From assembly GCA_964016985.1 (NCBI GenBank), contig OZ024828.1, positions 14,082,242 to 14,146,241 on the forward strand: a stretch of DNA of 64,000 bases, read 5' to 3'. The notes beneath the pieces were generated by a model. The model ran no database searches. It was not told the origin of the DNA and worked only from the letters and a program-made list of their open reading frames with translations. The stretch comes from Anodontia alba. Taxonomy: Eukaryota; Mollusca; Bivalvia; Lucinida; Lucinidae. Shown here piece after piece: positions 45,790 to 56,859 of this stretch. Each line of letters opens with the position of its first letter. Positions within the stretch are counted from its first letter, which is position 1. The position numbers were made by a program, and so were the translations under genes.

Positions 45790-46028
45790 GGGCCCAGTTG
45801 TTCAAAGCGTCGTTAGCTTAACGAGCTCAATGAGGGTCATTTCGTTAACTGTTGTAGTGAATTCAATATACAATATTCTGATATTTTTTGCTGAAAAAAT
45901 GTGAGTAACTTTTGCAAAAGCTACTCACATTTTTTCAGCAAAAAATTTCAGCATATTTGCGTATCACTCGATGTAAATTTTAACGAATCGTTAACTAACG
46001 ACATCGTTAGTTTTGAACAACTGGGCCC
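45790..46028. mobile_element. GGGCCCAGTTGTTCAAAGC MITE, copy 2
   Basis: The ends are GGGCCCAGTTGTTCAAAGC and TTTTGAACAACTGGGCCC. The hairpin is AAATGTGAGTAACTTTTGC / GCAAAAGCTACTCACATTTT. It is inverted relative to copy 1. Confidence 0.82.
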
Positions 46029-46139
46029 TGACTATCAAACAGTGACTAAGTGCAAACAATGCAGCACTCGATCAATCTATTCCTTAAAGGGCATTTTGAT
46101 ATGCACCTAATTTATTTGCTTAGTTTAAATATTGCTTTT

Positions 46140-46300
46140 CCCAGCAAGCACACAATATTGAAACAAAGTCGATTGACCGTCAAGACGTAGTCAACATTGA
46201 ATCGACGTTTCAGGTACACAGCGTTAAAACAATGATTCAACGTCAAGGCATTGACTCAATGTTAAATCGACGTTGTTTCAACGTCGCGTGCCTGCTGAAA
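46140..46300. repeat. AACGTC/GACGTT motif array
   Basis: CAACGTC, TCGACGTT and related 7-8-mers recur about every 12 bp, as at 31734-31803. Confidence 0.6.
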
Positions 46301-46603
46301 AATGACCGTTTAGTATAGATTTATTAGTTTCGGGTAGCAAACAAAAGACGCTATTCCAACTTCAGGCAAACAAAAGAAGGACAATGCTAGGAAGCATCAG
46401 ATCGTATACGTACATTTTTGGTTCTCAATATCTACACTTCGCATATCAGATATTGACGCGATGCGTACATTATTCTGTGTGGCATGAAGTAATCCATGTT
46501 GAAAGTAAAGAAATACTTCCAGGCTTATTCTCCCTTTGATTGCATACTATTTTATATGGATAATTATCATACGTAATCCGGACCACAATAAACCCAACTG
46601 ATA

Positions 46604-47226
46604 CGAGGGTCATGCAAAAAGTTCTGCCACTAATAGGCGTCCTTTGCTTTATCCCAAGTATATTTTAAAATGCTTCACTGTACTTGGATGGTGTGTTCAA
46701 TAGCTAACGATACCCGTTTATTTCGTTCAAATTGCTTTCCAACTGACCGAGTTATTTCAAATTGAAATAGATGCAGTCATATACACTGACCAATTTACTT
46801 GTTACAATAAGAAACGATCAAGCAAAGGATGGTCAGGAGTCCACCTTTTACATGACAACGCCTCCTCTCATAAGTGTGAGGTTGTTAAGTCTTTTTTGGC
46901 TTCTGAAAAGGTGAAAGTTTTAAACCATCCACCTTATTCACCTGACCTGAGTCTCTGTGACTTCTTTTCATTTCCAAAGCTTAAGAAAATGCTTTCTGGA
47001 AATAAGTATACGTCTAGAAGTTCTCTTGGCAGCGCTATTTATCAGTGTCTCCAACAGATACCAAAAGAAGACTATTTATCTGATTTTCGCGACTGGGTAA
47101 AAAGGTTACAAAAATGTGTTTCAGTAAAGGGGGAATACTTTGAAGGTTTGTAATAAAAATATGTTTGATAAAACGTAGCACTGAAGTAATCCGAACCCAG
47201 TGACAAAACTTTTTGAAGGACCCTCC
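46604..47226 (+). mobile_element. Mariner deletion derivative, copy C (623 bp)
   Basis: It has the same length and the same internal deletion point (GTTACA|ATAAG) as copy A. The TA-flanked ends have one mutation at the right terminus (CCCTCC). The remaining 3' coding part reads YSPDLSLCDFFSF..WVKRLQKCVSVKGEYFEGL, with the third Asp present. Confidence 0.9.
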
Positions 47227-47573
47227 TATACTCGCGGAGGGTAACTTTAAAAGCGACATGCAATCAGTGGAGCATATTATACATTATTTCTTATAATACA
47301 AGCAGATAAGGAGACAAAATGTGCAAAGCAACGTGGAAGACTTTATGAATGTTGCCAACATTAATTCAGAGATACAATAAAAATATTATTTCATTTTTGA
47401 TCCCGTTCAAAAACGAGAGACTACGTGAAATGTTAAAGGCTGTCAGGTGCCACATTTTATGATCGTAGTAATACCATATATTATTTTAATTAACCTTTCT
47501 TGGATAAAAATGTCTATTTTTGAGGAATATGGAGCCTTTAACGACAATAGCAGGTTCAGTTTTCATCACGAAA
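47227..47573. other. No feature recognised
   Basis: AT-rich spacer. Confidence 0.4.
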
Positions 47574-47842
47574 ACATGCCTATAAAATTTTGACCCCCTT
47601 TAAACCCCACTTTTATATAGTAAAACTGGGGTTTACAGGGATATACATTATTTTTCTTATTTCTGCTCAAAAACATAGCTTGTGGGTACTCGTTAGAACC
47701 GCCTCATCGAGGCGGTTCTAACGAGTACCCACAATCTATGTTCTGAGCAGAAATAAGAAAAATATTAAAAATTTTTATCCGAAAATTTTCAGTCTGGGTG
47801 GTAAAATATTCAGTATATTGGAATAGGCATGTTTTCGTAATG
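47574..47842 (+). mobile_element. Palindrome-cored MITE, copy 10
   Basis: It is complete, CATCACGAAAACATGCC to GGCATGTTTTCGTAATG, with an intact core. Confidence 0.9.
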
Positions 47843-48139
47843 ACTGAGTCCGTTCATGAACAGTGATATAGTGTGCAACACTGGTCACGCCTCGATAATC
47901 GATAATCGAGTGATATAGTATTTTTAAATAAATTCAAATGAAACCGGTTTTTACGATGATTATAAATTCAGGAGAATAAACCTACAAACGCTGCACTTGG
48001 AAAAAAAACGAACATATAAAAGCAATTTAGTTTACAAGGCTGTATATCCGACCGCGGCACCGGTTCAAGCGAAACTTGATTATTCTAGATACCAGAAAAG
48101 ACCAGATACCACAATTATCCCAACAAAACTACAAAAAGC

Positions 48140-48402
48140 CATCACGTAAACACGCCTATATAACCCACTTAAACCCCACTTTTATATGGTAAAAATGGCG
48201 TTTACAGGGGTATACATTATTTTTCTAATTTTGTTGAAAAACATATATTGTGGGTACTCGTTAGAACCGCCTCGGCGAGGCGGTTCTAACGAGTACCCAC
48301 AATCTATGTTATGAGCAGAAATATGAAAAATATTTGATTTTTTTTTTTATCTTTTTTGTTGTAAAATTTTCAATATATTTAAATAGGCGTGTTTTCGTAA
48401 TG
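48140..48402 (+). mobile_element. Palindrome-cored MITE, copy 11
   Basis: CATCACGTAAACACGCC to GGCGTGTTTTCGTAATG, with an intact core palindrome around CCTCGGCGAGG. Confidence 0.88.
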
Positions 48403-48602
48403 ACTATGTTGAAGTACGGGGAGACTTTGGCCGACCGCTACACGGCACTTGACACTCCCTGAAAATCTATAAAGGTTGCCCATGGAAACAAAGAGCACAG
48501 AACGAAAATCTTAAGTCTCGATTTTACTGAGAATTTCTGTGTGAAGCAATGTGCCTTGCAGAACAGTATACGCACTCCTAGCATTGTCGTAAGCTAAACT
48601 CA

Positions 48603-48955
48603 CCGCCACAGTGGCTCAGTGGTAGAGCGTCCGCTTTGTGACCGGGAGGTTGCGGGTTCAGATCTCCGGGCGGGTCATACAAAATACTTCAAAAATGGTA
48701 CTAGCTGCTCTTTCGCTTGGCGCTAAGCATTAAGAAAGTAGAGCTAAAACTGGTCAGCTCAGTGTCTGTACGGTATAATGTGACTGGGTGGAATATCATG
48801 TCAAAGTGTCTGGGGCGTGATATTTCAGTGAGGCAGCACTCTTAAAGTGAGCATTGAGCTCCCTGCCACATCAAGACACCGTCGTGATATGACTGAAAGA
48901 TTGTTGAAAGCGACGTTAAGCCCAACTCAAACAAACGAACCAACAACAAACTTAT
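48603..48955 (+). mobile_element. tRNA-derived SINE with RUDI/Nin-DC-like 3' part
   Basis: The head CCGCCACAGTGGCTCAGTGG has an exact A box (TGGCTCAGTGG) and the B-box region GCGGGTTCAGATC. The 3' body contains GTCGTGATATGACTGAAAGA and AAAGCGACGTTAAGCCCAAC followed by an A/C-rich tail. A perfect 10-bp duplication GCTAAACTCA flanks it (48593-48602 and 48956-48965). The family name is from memory of mollusc SINEs and should be verified. Confidence 0.85.
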
Positions 48956-49013
48956 GCTAAACTCAATTTGCCAAGGTACGAGAATAGGCTCAATGATCCA
49001 AGGAGAAGTAAAA

Positions 49014-49017
<4 letters not shown>

Positions 49018-49048
<31 letters not shown>
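49018..49048. repeat. Poly-A run
   Basis: About 31 A. Confidence 0.95.
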
Positions 49049-49050
<2 letters not shown>

Positions 49051-51428
49051 AACTAAGTACGGGATACATTTTATGGCCACCACCGCACGGCATCAACACA
49101 AACTACAGTGAAGTCAAATAAAACTCTTAAAGGTTGTCATCGGAATCAAGAAATACAAGAAGAACGCAAGTTGAATTCTCGATCAGTCTGATTTCGGAAT
49201 AGGATTAAAACGAATAATAATTTATATTATGTATGCGACAGACTCATGCGTACGTGATTATATCCCAAAATTGCTTTATTTGTACTAAATAATGGGTACT
49301 TTTGTAGTTTGAAAGTAAGCTGATATAACAAACTGCACCTATTTTTATGCACTAGCTAAAACCATAAATTAAAGTATTTTCAAGTTCCTAATGAATGACA
49401 ATTTGATTTGTATACAGCCGTTTTCATAGATTATTCTGTAGAAAATATATTTTTAATTCTTGCATCCATGCGGACCGGTAAATGTACCTCTGCAAACAGT
49501 GCAGATCCAGATGAGACGGCTCGTACGTCTGTTAATGAGTTTGGGTAAAAACCCTTATTGACAACAATGGACATTACCAAATACAGAGAGGAAAGAGTTC
49601 ATGTCAGAAGCTCAGGGGTGAAAGGGTGAAGTGAGATGATACTAGCATCAAGGGTGAAGCTGTTGTAGATTCCTTCCACGGTTGAATAAAGATATACTTA
49701 GTGGAGTTGGGACAGGTGATGATCCAGATCTCATCATACATGTTGAAGCCCCCCCACCCCCCCACCGCACCCCAACACACACACGCGCGCGCATGCATGC
49801 ATGCATACACAAAGAACTTGCCATTACCGAAAGTCGATTGCTAAAAAAACTCGAGTATACATCAACAGGGTGATGTCCTAAATTATACATAAATCATGTT
49901 TAATTTGTTCCAATTTATTTTCATTAGATTTCTATAATCCTTACATAAATGGAAAGAAGAAATTTTCTTCTTTCCAAATCCGTTTGCACAATTTTTATAG
50001 CTTCATGATACATAAGCGTTTTTCTGTGTTAAAGACACATACTGTACACTATTTTTTTTTTGTGTGATTTTTTACTATACGTATATAGAACATAGTTGGT
50101 CTACCTTCAAGAATTATGACGTACTTCGTTTTTCCCATTATATCATTACATTAATTAAACCATGTGTGCTGAGTAAACTTTGCTACCTCAACTCTTTGGA
50201 CAGGTATGTTTCCAAAAGTAGGGGTATCTGGTTGGTTGTTTTTATTATTACTATGTTTTGTAGAAATTCATGTATTTAATGCAAACAATATAGCATTGTG
50301 CGGCGTCTGATCTTTGTCTACACTGCCAGTGCCCCTTTTATGGGACGCTGGGCATGAATAGGTTGACATGTCTATGTAATTTATACCCCCATGTTCCCCA
50401 GAATATACAATTAACGCTTAGCACTCTGGGTAAAGTTTTCAGCAGACGACATACTGTTTTTTTTTCTTATCTTTCCAAGTTAAAGGTTTTGACATTTCGC
50501 GCACATTGTCTCCAAAGGAAAACATATCAATAAGAAATAAGAAAAAGAAATAAGAAAACATATCAATTTGTCAACTGTAGATTTAGCCCATAGAACAAAG
50601 GTAGTGGTATACACTGAGGGTATACAGGGTTGTACGTTATTAGCCAAAGTTTCAAACTTTTTCATTTTGTTTGGTATAATTCCAATCTGCATAACATTTA
50701 CATTCCTGAGTGTCTGAAGTGGCCAATCCCAGCCTTGAAGGTAGACATGTTCACTGCTGCAAAAGCAGTTTCAGTCTAAAATAATAAAAAACAAACAACG
50801 TAAAAAAACAACAAAAAAACGAAAACAAAAAACAAACAAACAAAAAACAACAACAAAAAAAAAAAAAAAAAAAAAAAAGACAAACAAACAAACAAAAAAG
50901 AAAAAAAAAGAAAAAAAAAGAAAAAGAAAAACAAACAAAACAAAAAAATCCCCCCCCCCCCAAAAAAAAAACAAAAAAACAAAACAGAATGGCAAACAGT
51001 GTAGACCCTGATGCAATATAAAATCAATGTAGTTTAAATGGCTGCATACCCTACCCTGGCCCCAGCTTAAGCGGTACTCAATTTTTCTAGGTACCAGAAG
51101 GGACTCAATGTTGCCAACGAAAATACAAAATACAGTATGATGAAGTACGGGGGAACCGTTCCAAGGTGGTTCCTCTCTTGCAGCTATTCTTTGTGCGTCG
51201 ATGGTTTCATATTTGGATTTGCATCCTCAAGTCTCCTTCTTTTAGAGTTTCATTACCTGGATATCTTTACTTATAGTTTTGTTCGGCCGCCACACGTAAC
51301 TTAACATACGCCTCATCTGGATCTGCACTGTCTTCGCAGATATTTTTGTCTGCCGGGATGAAAGGATTACAATGTAACAGTGAACTCATCCTCATTTTGC
51401 CAGCAGTTTATAGCTATACTACCCAGGC
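49049..51428. other. Repeat remnants, no gene
   Basis: It holds hairpin-core fragments (AACAGTGCAGATCCAGATGA at 49496), a CA/CG/CATG microsatellite (49770-49810), a TTCTTCTTTCC inverted pair near 49955-49980, a degraded TTAA MITE at 50155-50370 and an A-rich low-complexity tract (50780-50990). Frames open there are artefacts of base composition. Confidence 0.55.
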
Positions 51429-51634
51429 TTAACCCTTAAAGCGCCAGTCACAACTGCAGCAGACGACAATTTTTATTTATTTGTTTTTTATTTTTCAGGT
51501 AAACAAGTCTTGACATTTCATGTGAATCGTCTGCTTGGCAGACGATTCACATGAAATGTAAAGACTTGTTTTCTCTAAAAAAAGAAAAACGAATGTCGTC
51601 TACTACAAACTTTGCTTAGCGCTTTAAGAGTTAA
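51429..51634. mobile_element. TTAA-flanked MITE with a different hairpin core
   Basis: The ends are TTAACCCTTAAAGCGCCAGT and GCGCTTTAAGAGTTAA. The central hairpin pairs CATTTCATGTGAATCGTCTG with CAGACGATTCACATGAAATG. This core differs from the other TTAA MITEs but recalls the GAGACGATTTGCATGAAATG text at 4460. Confidence 0.78.
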
Positions 51635-52129
51635 TACCACTAAATAAGATGAATTATAGAAATTAATTCCACCTTTCTTAATGAAGACATACTTTGTGGG
51701 TACATATTAGAAGCAGAAGCGCCTCACGTAGGCATTCATTAAGAAATAAGACAAAAAATAACTAAATACCATGTATTTAGTGTTATGTAATCCGAACGAA
51801 AACAAAAACAAGGATATGTAGGAGTCTACAATATTAGGGGGATTTTTCAGAAGTTTGAAGTTTTTGAATCAGTTTTCAATTTGTTTGTTACTTCTAGTAA
51901 CCCTTTTAGTGCATGTCTTAATGAGCATGACAACAAAACTCGTATTTATTCCCTTATCATCTAAAGAAACAGTATTCATTTTCATAACTCTAGAAAAATA
52001 AGGCTATAAAGGTAAATAGTTTACTTATATCCACAGAAAAAAAACATACGTTGTAGGCGGTTCTAATACACGTGTACTGTAAAACCTCGATTACTCGAAC
52101 ACAGATGGCTCATTTACCTTGGATGATTC

Positions 52130-53809
52130 AAGGACGTAAATAATACAAGGATTTGCAACTTGTTCTCCGCCTAATAGAAAGAACCAACACACCTCGTGAT
52201 ACCCCGAGAATCCGCGAGAGACGTTCGAGAACCGATAGCGTCACTTGCCGCCATCTTGTTTTTTTCTTCGCCAAGAAATATTTGTTGATGAAATACTATC
52301 GTATGATCGTTACTGTTAAAAACTGTTGCCTTCAATAGATTTTATTTAATCAACTGTGTCCGTTTATGTCATGAATTAGTCAAAACAACATCGTTTTACC
52401 AACAAAAACGGGTTTCATCATGTAGACTGGAGCATGAATTTTTAGCAGATTTCAAGTAAGTTTTATATAACTTCTTACTTTATGTAGCGAATTTAAGGGA
52501 ACGAAATAGGTCCTTGAATGTCTCAAGTTTACTAACTACCCAGTTATTTTTGCACATCTGCCGAACCAACTGAGAAAGAAGACCGTCGTTGAACAGTGCT
52601 GTACACATTGAGTGATGAAAGACTGATGCGAGTTTTCCAAATCATTCCCTTTTGTAGCACGAAAAACATTTCAGTTTTCTGCGTTTTCTGTCTGACACTA
52701 TAATTTTTAGTTAAAATTATATCTGATCCTGTGTTGGCCAGCATTTTAAAGTGCTAAATCGGCCAAACCATGCATTAAACGTGTGTTGTATTTCATATAC
52801 CCCCACCCGTTATATGCACTGGAACCACTGGTTGTTGCCAAGGCATTACCCATTTTGTAACGCAAAAAAACATGTCAGTTTTCTAAATTTTCTGTCTGAT
52901 ATTATTACTGTTAGTTACAGTTATACCTGAACCTGTGTTGGCCCGCATTTCAAGCCCTGTATCATCCTAAAATATGTAATATTTATGAGTTTATATGTTT
53001 ATTCCAAACGCCCTCCCATTGTTTGTTATGGAATAGTTGACGGGGCATTGCCCATTTTGTAACACATAAAACTTTTCAGTTTTCTGATTTTTATGTCAGA
53101 TATTATTATTATTAGTTAAAATTATATCTTATCCTGTGTTGGCCAGCATTTCAGGTCTTAAATCATCATAGAACAGGTGAAAATGTTTATTTCATTCACC
53201 CTACCCATTATTTGTTATGGAACACAGTTGTAGGGCATTGCCAGTTTTGTAACTCCAAAAACACTGTCAGGCCCGCATCTGATTAACGGTCGCCTCGATA
53301 TAAGTGAAATAATCTTGAAAGAAACGTAAAACCCCGAATGAATAAATTAAAAAAAATCAAGTATCATTGAGATTCTGATGCTGATCGGGACAGAAAATAA
53401 TCGAAATGAAAACACCTGACAGATTTTTACCGGCAGCTGTGAATCTTCGATGTCTTTCGCCTCTTGAAAATCGCCGACGTTTACAAATTCATTTCTCCTT
53501 TTTATCAATTAAATAATATGAATGACGCCTTGTAAAAAAAAAAAAAAAGAAAGATAATGTTTATTTATGCTGTGAGAGAAAACAATCAAGAAAAAAAAGG
53601 TAATGTTTATTAATGCTGTGAGAGAAAACAATCAAGAATTACGGTCGTGGTTGTTCGCTCTTTCGAGTGATACCGGCGATAGCGTACCTGTGTTGTCTTG
53701 GTAACGAAAATCTCGCGCGGCTTTCGCGACCGTAGGACTCTTAACACAGGAACGCACGAGATATTGCGGGATTTCGTTTAGTTGCGAATCTTGTAATTGT
53801 ATACGTCTT
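52130..53809. mobile_element. 1680-bp TIR element with 10-bp target duplication (MULE-like?)
   Basis: TGGATGATTC lies at both borders (52120-52129, 53810-53819). The imperfect TIR of about 30 bp is AAGGACGTAAATAATACAAG at the left and, on the other strand, AAGACGTATACAATTACAAG at the right. It has no recognisable transposase. The interior has about 200-bp tandem repeats. A 9-11-bp duplication is typical of Mutator-like elements; that assignment is inference. Confidence 0.72.
52650..53270. repeat. About 200-bp tandem repeats inside the 1.68 kb element
   Basis: Phrases ATTTTGTAACGC/ACAC, CAGTTTTCTG..TTTTCTGTC, TTAAAATTATATCTGATCCT and GTGTTGGCCAGCATTT recur at about 52650, 52850, 53055 and 53246. 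Confidence 0.8.
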
Positions 53810-54099
53810 TGGATGATTCGAACTGGTTTTTGAGTCCCTATGAAATTCTTCCTATAGTTCAAGAAAACAAAATATTTAGGGAAATTTTATCATTAAATTG
53901 TATGTTGTTTGTACTCATTAGAATCGCCTAACCAAGGCGATTCTAAGGAGTACACTCAACACATTGTTTTTGAAAAAGCCTTTCACTGATATATGTTTGA
54001 GCTTTCTATGAGCGCTCGTACCATCACAAGTGACGATATTGTATGTTAACCCTCCTTTTCATTTATCTATAATATGTCTCCATTAATTATAGAGTTTAT

Positions 54100-55136
54100 G
54101 TATGAAAGCCACGGCCGAGCTGCCGATCCGAGCCGAAAAAGCCGAGCCTGTTATAGTGTTTTCTTGTATTTGTTCAAACGAGTTCAAGATACTTATTTCT
54201 TTTACTCTTATATTACCAGATATGTAAAATGCTGTATTCGCAATTAAAATTTGTACAATCGTTTGCTTATTTATGACTTTATATCCAATTTTCCATTCAA
54301 CAGGGGTATGAAAGCCACGGCCGAGAAAGGGATATATTTTGACCACTTTGTGAATAAATGGCGATATTTTATGATCAGAGCATTTGACAGAGGTTGCAAA
54401 AAGGTATGTAAAATCATATTGTATCATTATAATATGCAGATACTGTTTCTATTTCCCATTATGCTTCTTTTTTATCCAAATAACGAGGATCGGCAGGATC
54501 TAAATATAGAACAGAGAAAACTAAATGAAAATAACGGAAACGGAAAGCAAAAGCATTGCAAGGGCCTAAACTTAACAATTACATCTAATACCAGTATGAT
54601 GACCAGCATTAATGGGAAAAGCTATCAAATTAGTTATAGATGTGGAGTCTTAAATGACTGTTTTGTTAGCTCACCTGAGCCTTTAGGCCTTTCAGCCGTT
54701 TCGGTTATTTTTGTTTAGTTTATATCTATTCTATTTTTAGAATCTGCCGATCCTCGTTATTTGGATAAAAAAGAATAGGGAGAACGTAAACAGTTTCTGC
54801 ATGTTATAATGATTCAAAATAATTTATAAATATCTTCCTGCAATCTCTGTCAAATGCGCAGATTATAAAACATCACAATTTGTTCATAAACTGGGCAAAC
54901 ATATCCCTTTCGCGGCCGTGGCTTTCATACCCCTGTTGAATGGAAAATTGGATATAAAGTCATAAATAAGCAACCGATTGCACAAATTTCAATTGTGAAT
55001 ACAGCATTTTACATATAAGGTAATATAAAATTAAAAGAAATAAGTATCTTAAACTCGTTTGAACAAATAAAAGAAAACATTATAGCAGGCTCGGCTTTTT
55101 CGGCTCGGCTCGGCAGCTCGGCCGTGGCTTTCATAC
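54100..55136. mobile_element. 1.04 kb foldback element (about 395-bp inverted arms)
   Basis: The arms are 54100-54500 and 54742-55136; the ends are GTATGAAAGCCACGGCCGAG and CTCGGCCGTGGCTTTCATAC. Each arm contains the terminal motif twice (again at 54305 and 54905). The innermost arm sequence is TATCCAAATAACGAGGATCG and its complement. The loop of about 240 bp is unique. A 155-codon frame (54251-54718) crosses the left arm and loop; it has a hydrophobic stretch (ILFLFPIMLLFYP) but no known motif and is probably not a gene. Confidence 0.85.
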
Positions 55137-55144
55137 CCGACCAG

Positions 55145-55275
55145 CAAAATTGGCCCAGGGACTTCAGAGGAGAAGTCGTTTGAAAATGTTAATGGACGGG
55201 CGCACGGACGGACGCACAACGGACGAAAAGTGATCACAATAGCTCATCCTGAGCATAGCTCAGGGGAGCTAAAAA
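55145..55275. repeat. Dispersed repeat ending CTCAGGGGAGCTAAAAA
   Basis: It has a GGACGGACGCAC tract followed by the hairpin AGCTCATCCTGAGCATAGCTCAGGGGAGCT, similar in style to 39460-39560. Confidence 0.5.
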
Positions 55276-55361
55276 TAATGTATACCCCTGTAAACCCCAG
55301 ATTTACTATATAAAAGTGGGGTTTACGGGGGTAAAAATTATATAGGTATGTTTTCGTGATG
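55271..55361 (-). mobile_element. Palindrome-cored MITE, copy 12 (one end only)
   Basis: Only the outer third remains: AATAATGTATACCCCTGTAA to GGTATGTTTTCGTGATG. Confidence 0.8.
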
Positions 55362-55374
55362 CATATGTTTTTAA

Positions 55375-55510
55375 CAAGAAAAATAGGCTTTTATTATTTC
55401 TTCACTAAAACATATGTTAAAGGTACCCATTAGAAGTGCCTCGCTTAAACATAATTATGTTGTGCGTACTCATTAGAAGCGCATTCTAATGAGTACCCAC
55501 AACATGTGCT
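55375..55510. repeat. Decayed GTACTCATTAGAAGCGC hairpin repeat
   Basis: TGTTGTGCGTACTCATTAGA and TTCTAATGAGTACCCACAAC pair around AGCGCA. This is a variant of the hairpin core used by two other MITE families. Confidence 0.65.
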
Positions 55511-56040
55511 TTTGCAAGGATGTAAGACAAATAACAATTTGATAGCCCTCGTATCTTGAGATATGCCACTTTCACAACGTAAAGCGGAAAATGTGGACGA
55601 TTTTGATTGTTCGTCGCAATTAGACTGATGTATGCAACAAAAAGTTTGTTACCATTAACAACCACATTGAAAAGCTGGCTCCGAGGTTATAAGACTTTTT
55701 TCATGCTCATTTCAGCTAAGAATTGAATTTTCTCTGCTAATAAATATGAAAATGCCCACTACTGTTGGCATTTTCATATTTACAGCAGAGAAATATTCAT
55801 GCTCAGCTCAATTTAGCAAGAAAGAATTTGAAACTATTAGTAATTTGAGATTTATTAGCAGGACAAATTTCATGCTCAGCTGAGCTGAATATGAAACAAG
55901 TTTTATATAACCTCGGGACCAGTTAAAAATCTGACAATCCACGTTATAATGTAAACCATATTCCTGTTTACACATTATAATTCCAAATTAACATGCTTGC
56001 ACTAATTTAGTGCATTTGATTGATTTAGACCAACTTTTAA
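55511..56040. other. Inverted short repeats, no gene
   Basis: Phrases with TTTTCATGCTCATTTCAGCT and TTCATGCTCAGCTGAGCTGA recur in both orientations around 55640-55930, suggesting a decayed foldback or MITE. Confidence 0.45.
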
Positions 56041-56154
56041 AACGGCATATAAATCTACCGAGCAGGAATCTTGGAACTATTTTCTTTGCGTATGTAACGG
56101 ATGGGGTATATAGATCACTTCTACAGCTTCGCAGTGGAAGACCTGCTTTTATGA

Positions 56155-56245
56155 CAACGCTTTGGTGTGATTAGCTCTTTTACGAAGTGAAGCAATGCAC
56201 ATCTTGGTTAGTATCTGGATAGGGACCGTGATGCTTGACTTCGTG
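56155..56245 (+). pseudogene. 5S rRNA-derived segment 1
   Basis: GAAGTGAAGCAATGCACATC followed by TTGGTTAGTATCTGGATAGG and GACCG aligns with the box A to box C part of metazoan 5S rRNA (GAAGCTAAGCA..GGTTAGTACTTGGATGGG.GACCG). The 5' part is poorly conserved. It is a 5S-derived repeat or pseudogene, not a normal gene. Confidence 0.6.
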
Positions 56246-56459
56246 AAAGACATGGCATGGGCTACATTTGGTGGCAGCGATGGGATGAGGGAGGACCCCG
56301 GTATCAGGAATAAGTGACTCTGGCAGCGTCGCATTGGCTGCACGTTGAGCAGAGTAGGTGACTTCAGGACGAAGTCAAGAGAAGAGGTAGGGGAAATGTA
56401 AGGATTTGGTATATAGATCACTACCATAGCCTTGCTGTGGAAGCCGCCTTTTATGGAAT

Positions 56460-56850
56460 CTTGGAACTGGTTTCTTTGCGTATGTAACGAATTAGGTATA
56501 TAGAAGCCGGCTTTTATGGCGACGCGTGCGGAGTGATTAGGTTTTTACGAGGTTAACCAATTTAAGTCTAGCGTCCCATAATAGGGGCATTGGCAAACAG
56601 AGTAGACCCAGATCAGACGCCGCAGAAAGCGGCGTCTGATCAGGGTCCACACTGTTTGTATTAAGTTTAGAAATTGCTACAAAACATAACAATAATAACA
56701 ACTGACCAGGCACCCTTTATACAGGAAATGGACCTGTCCAAAAAGTTAAGGTAGTAGAGTCCACTTGGCATAAATGGGTTAAGCAACGTACATCTTGGTT
56801 AGTATCTGAATGGGTGACCGCGATGCTTGACCGTGAAAAACCCTGCAAAC
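56460..56850 (+). pseudogene. 5S rRNA-derived segment 2, split by a TTAA MITE
   Basis: GAGTGATTAGGTTTTTACGA..GG ends at 56552. After the MITE, TTAAGCAACGTACATCTTGG and TTAGTATCTGAATGGGTGAC continue to about 56835. The surrounding 390-bp unit (TCTTTGCGTATGTAACG) also precedes segment 1, so the whole unit is tandemly repeated. Confidence 0.62.
56553..56782. mobile_element. TTAA-flanked MITE, TTAACYCATTTATGCC family, copy 2
   Basis: The ends are TTAACCAATTTAAGTC and GGCATAAATGGGTTAA. The hairpin has AACAGAGTAGACCCAGATCA and TGATCAGGGTCCACACTGTT around GACGCCGCAGAAAGCGGCGT. It is inserted at TTAA inside 5S-like sequence. Confidence 0.9.
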
Positions 56851-56859
56851 GCTATATAT

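Larger units (their letters stand above)
52078..53985. mobile_element. Pogo-like MITE, copy 5, interrupted by a 1.68 kb insertion
   Basis: The left part (to 52129) reads CTGTAAAACCTCGATTACTC..GGATGATTC. The right part (from 53810) continues GAACTGGTTTTTGAGTCCC with the hairpin TGTACTCATTAGAATCGCCT / AGGCGATTCTAAGGAGTACA. The right terminus is degraded. Confidence 0.72.

Noticed and set aside
50751..51027. Phe/Cys-rich frames on the minus strand
   Set aside because: They translate an A-rich low-complexity tract.
54251..54718. 155-codon open frame with a hydrophobic stretch
   Set aside because: More than half of it lies within an inverted arm of a foldback element; no homology or signal of coding constraint is seen.
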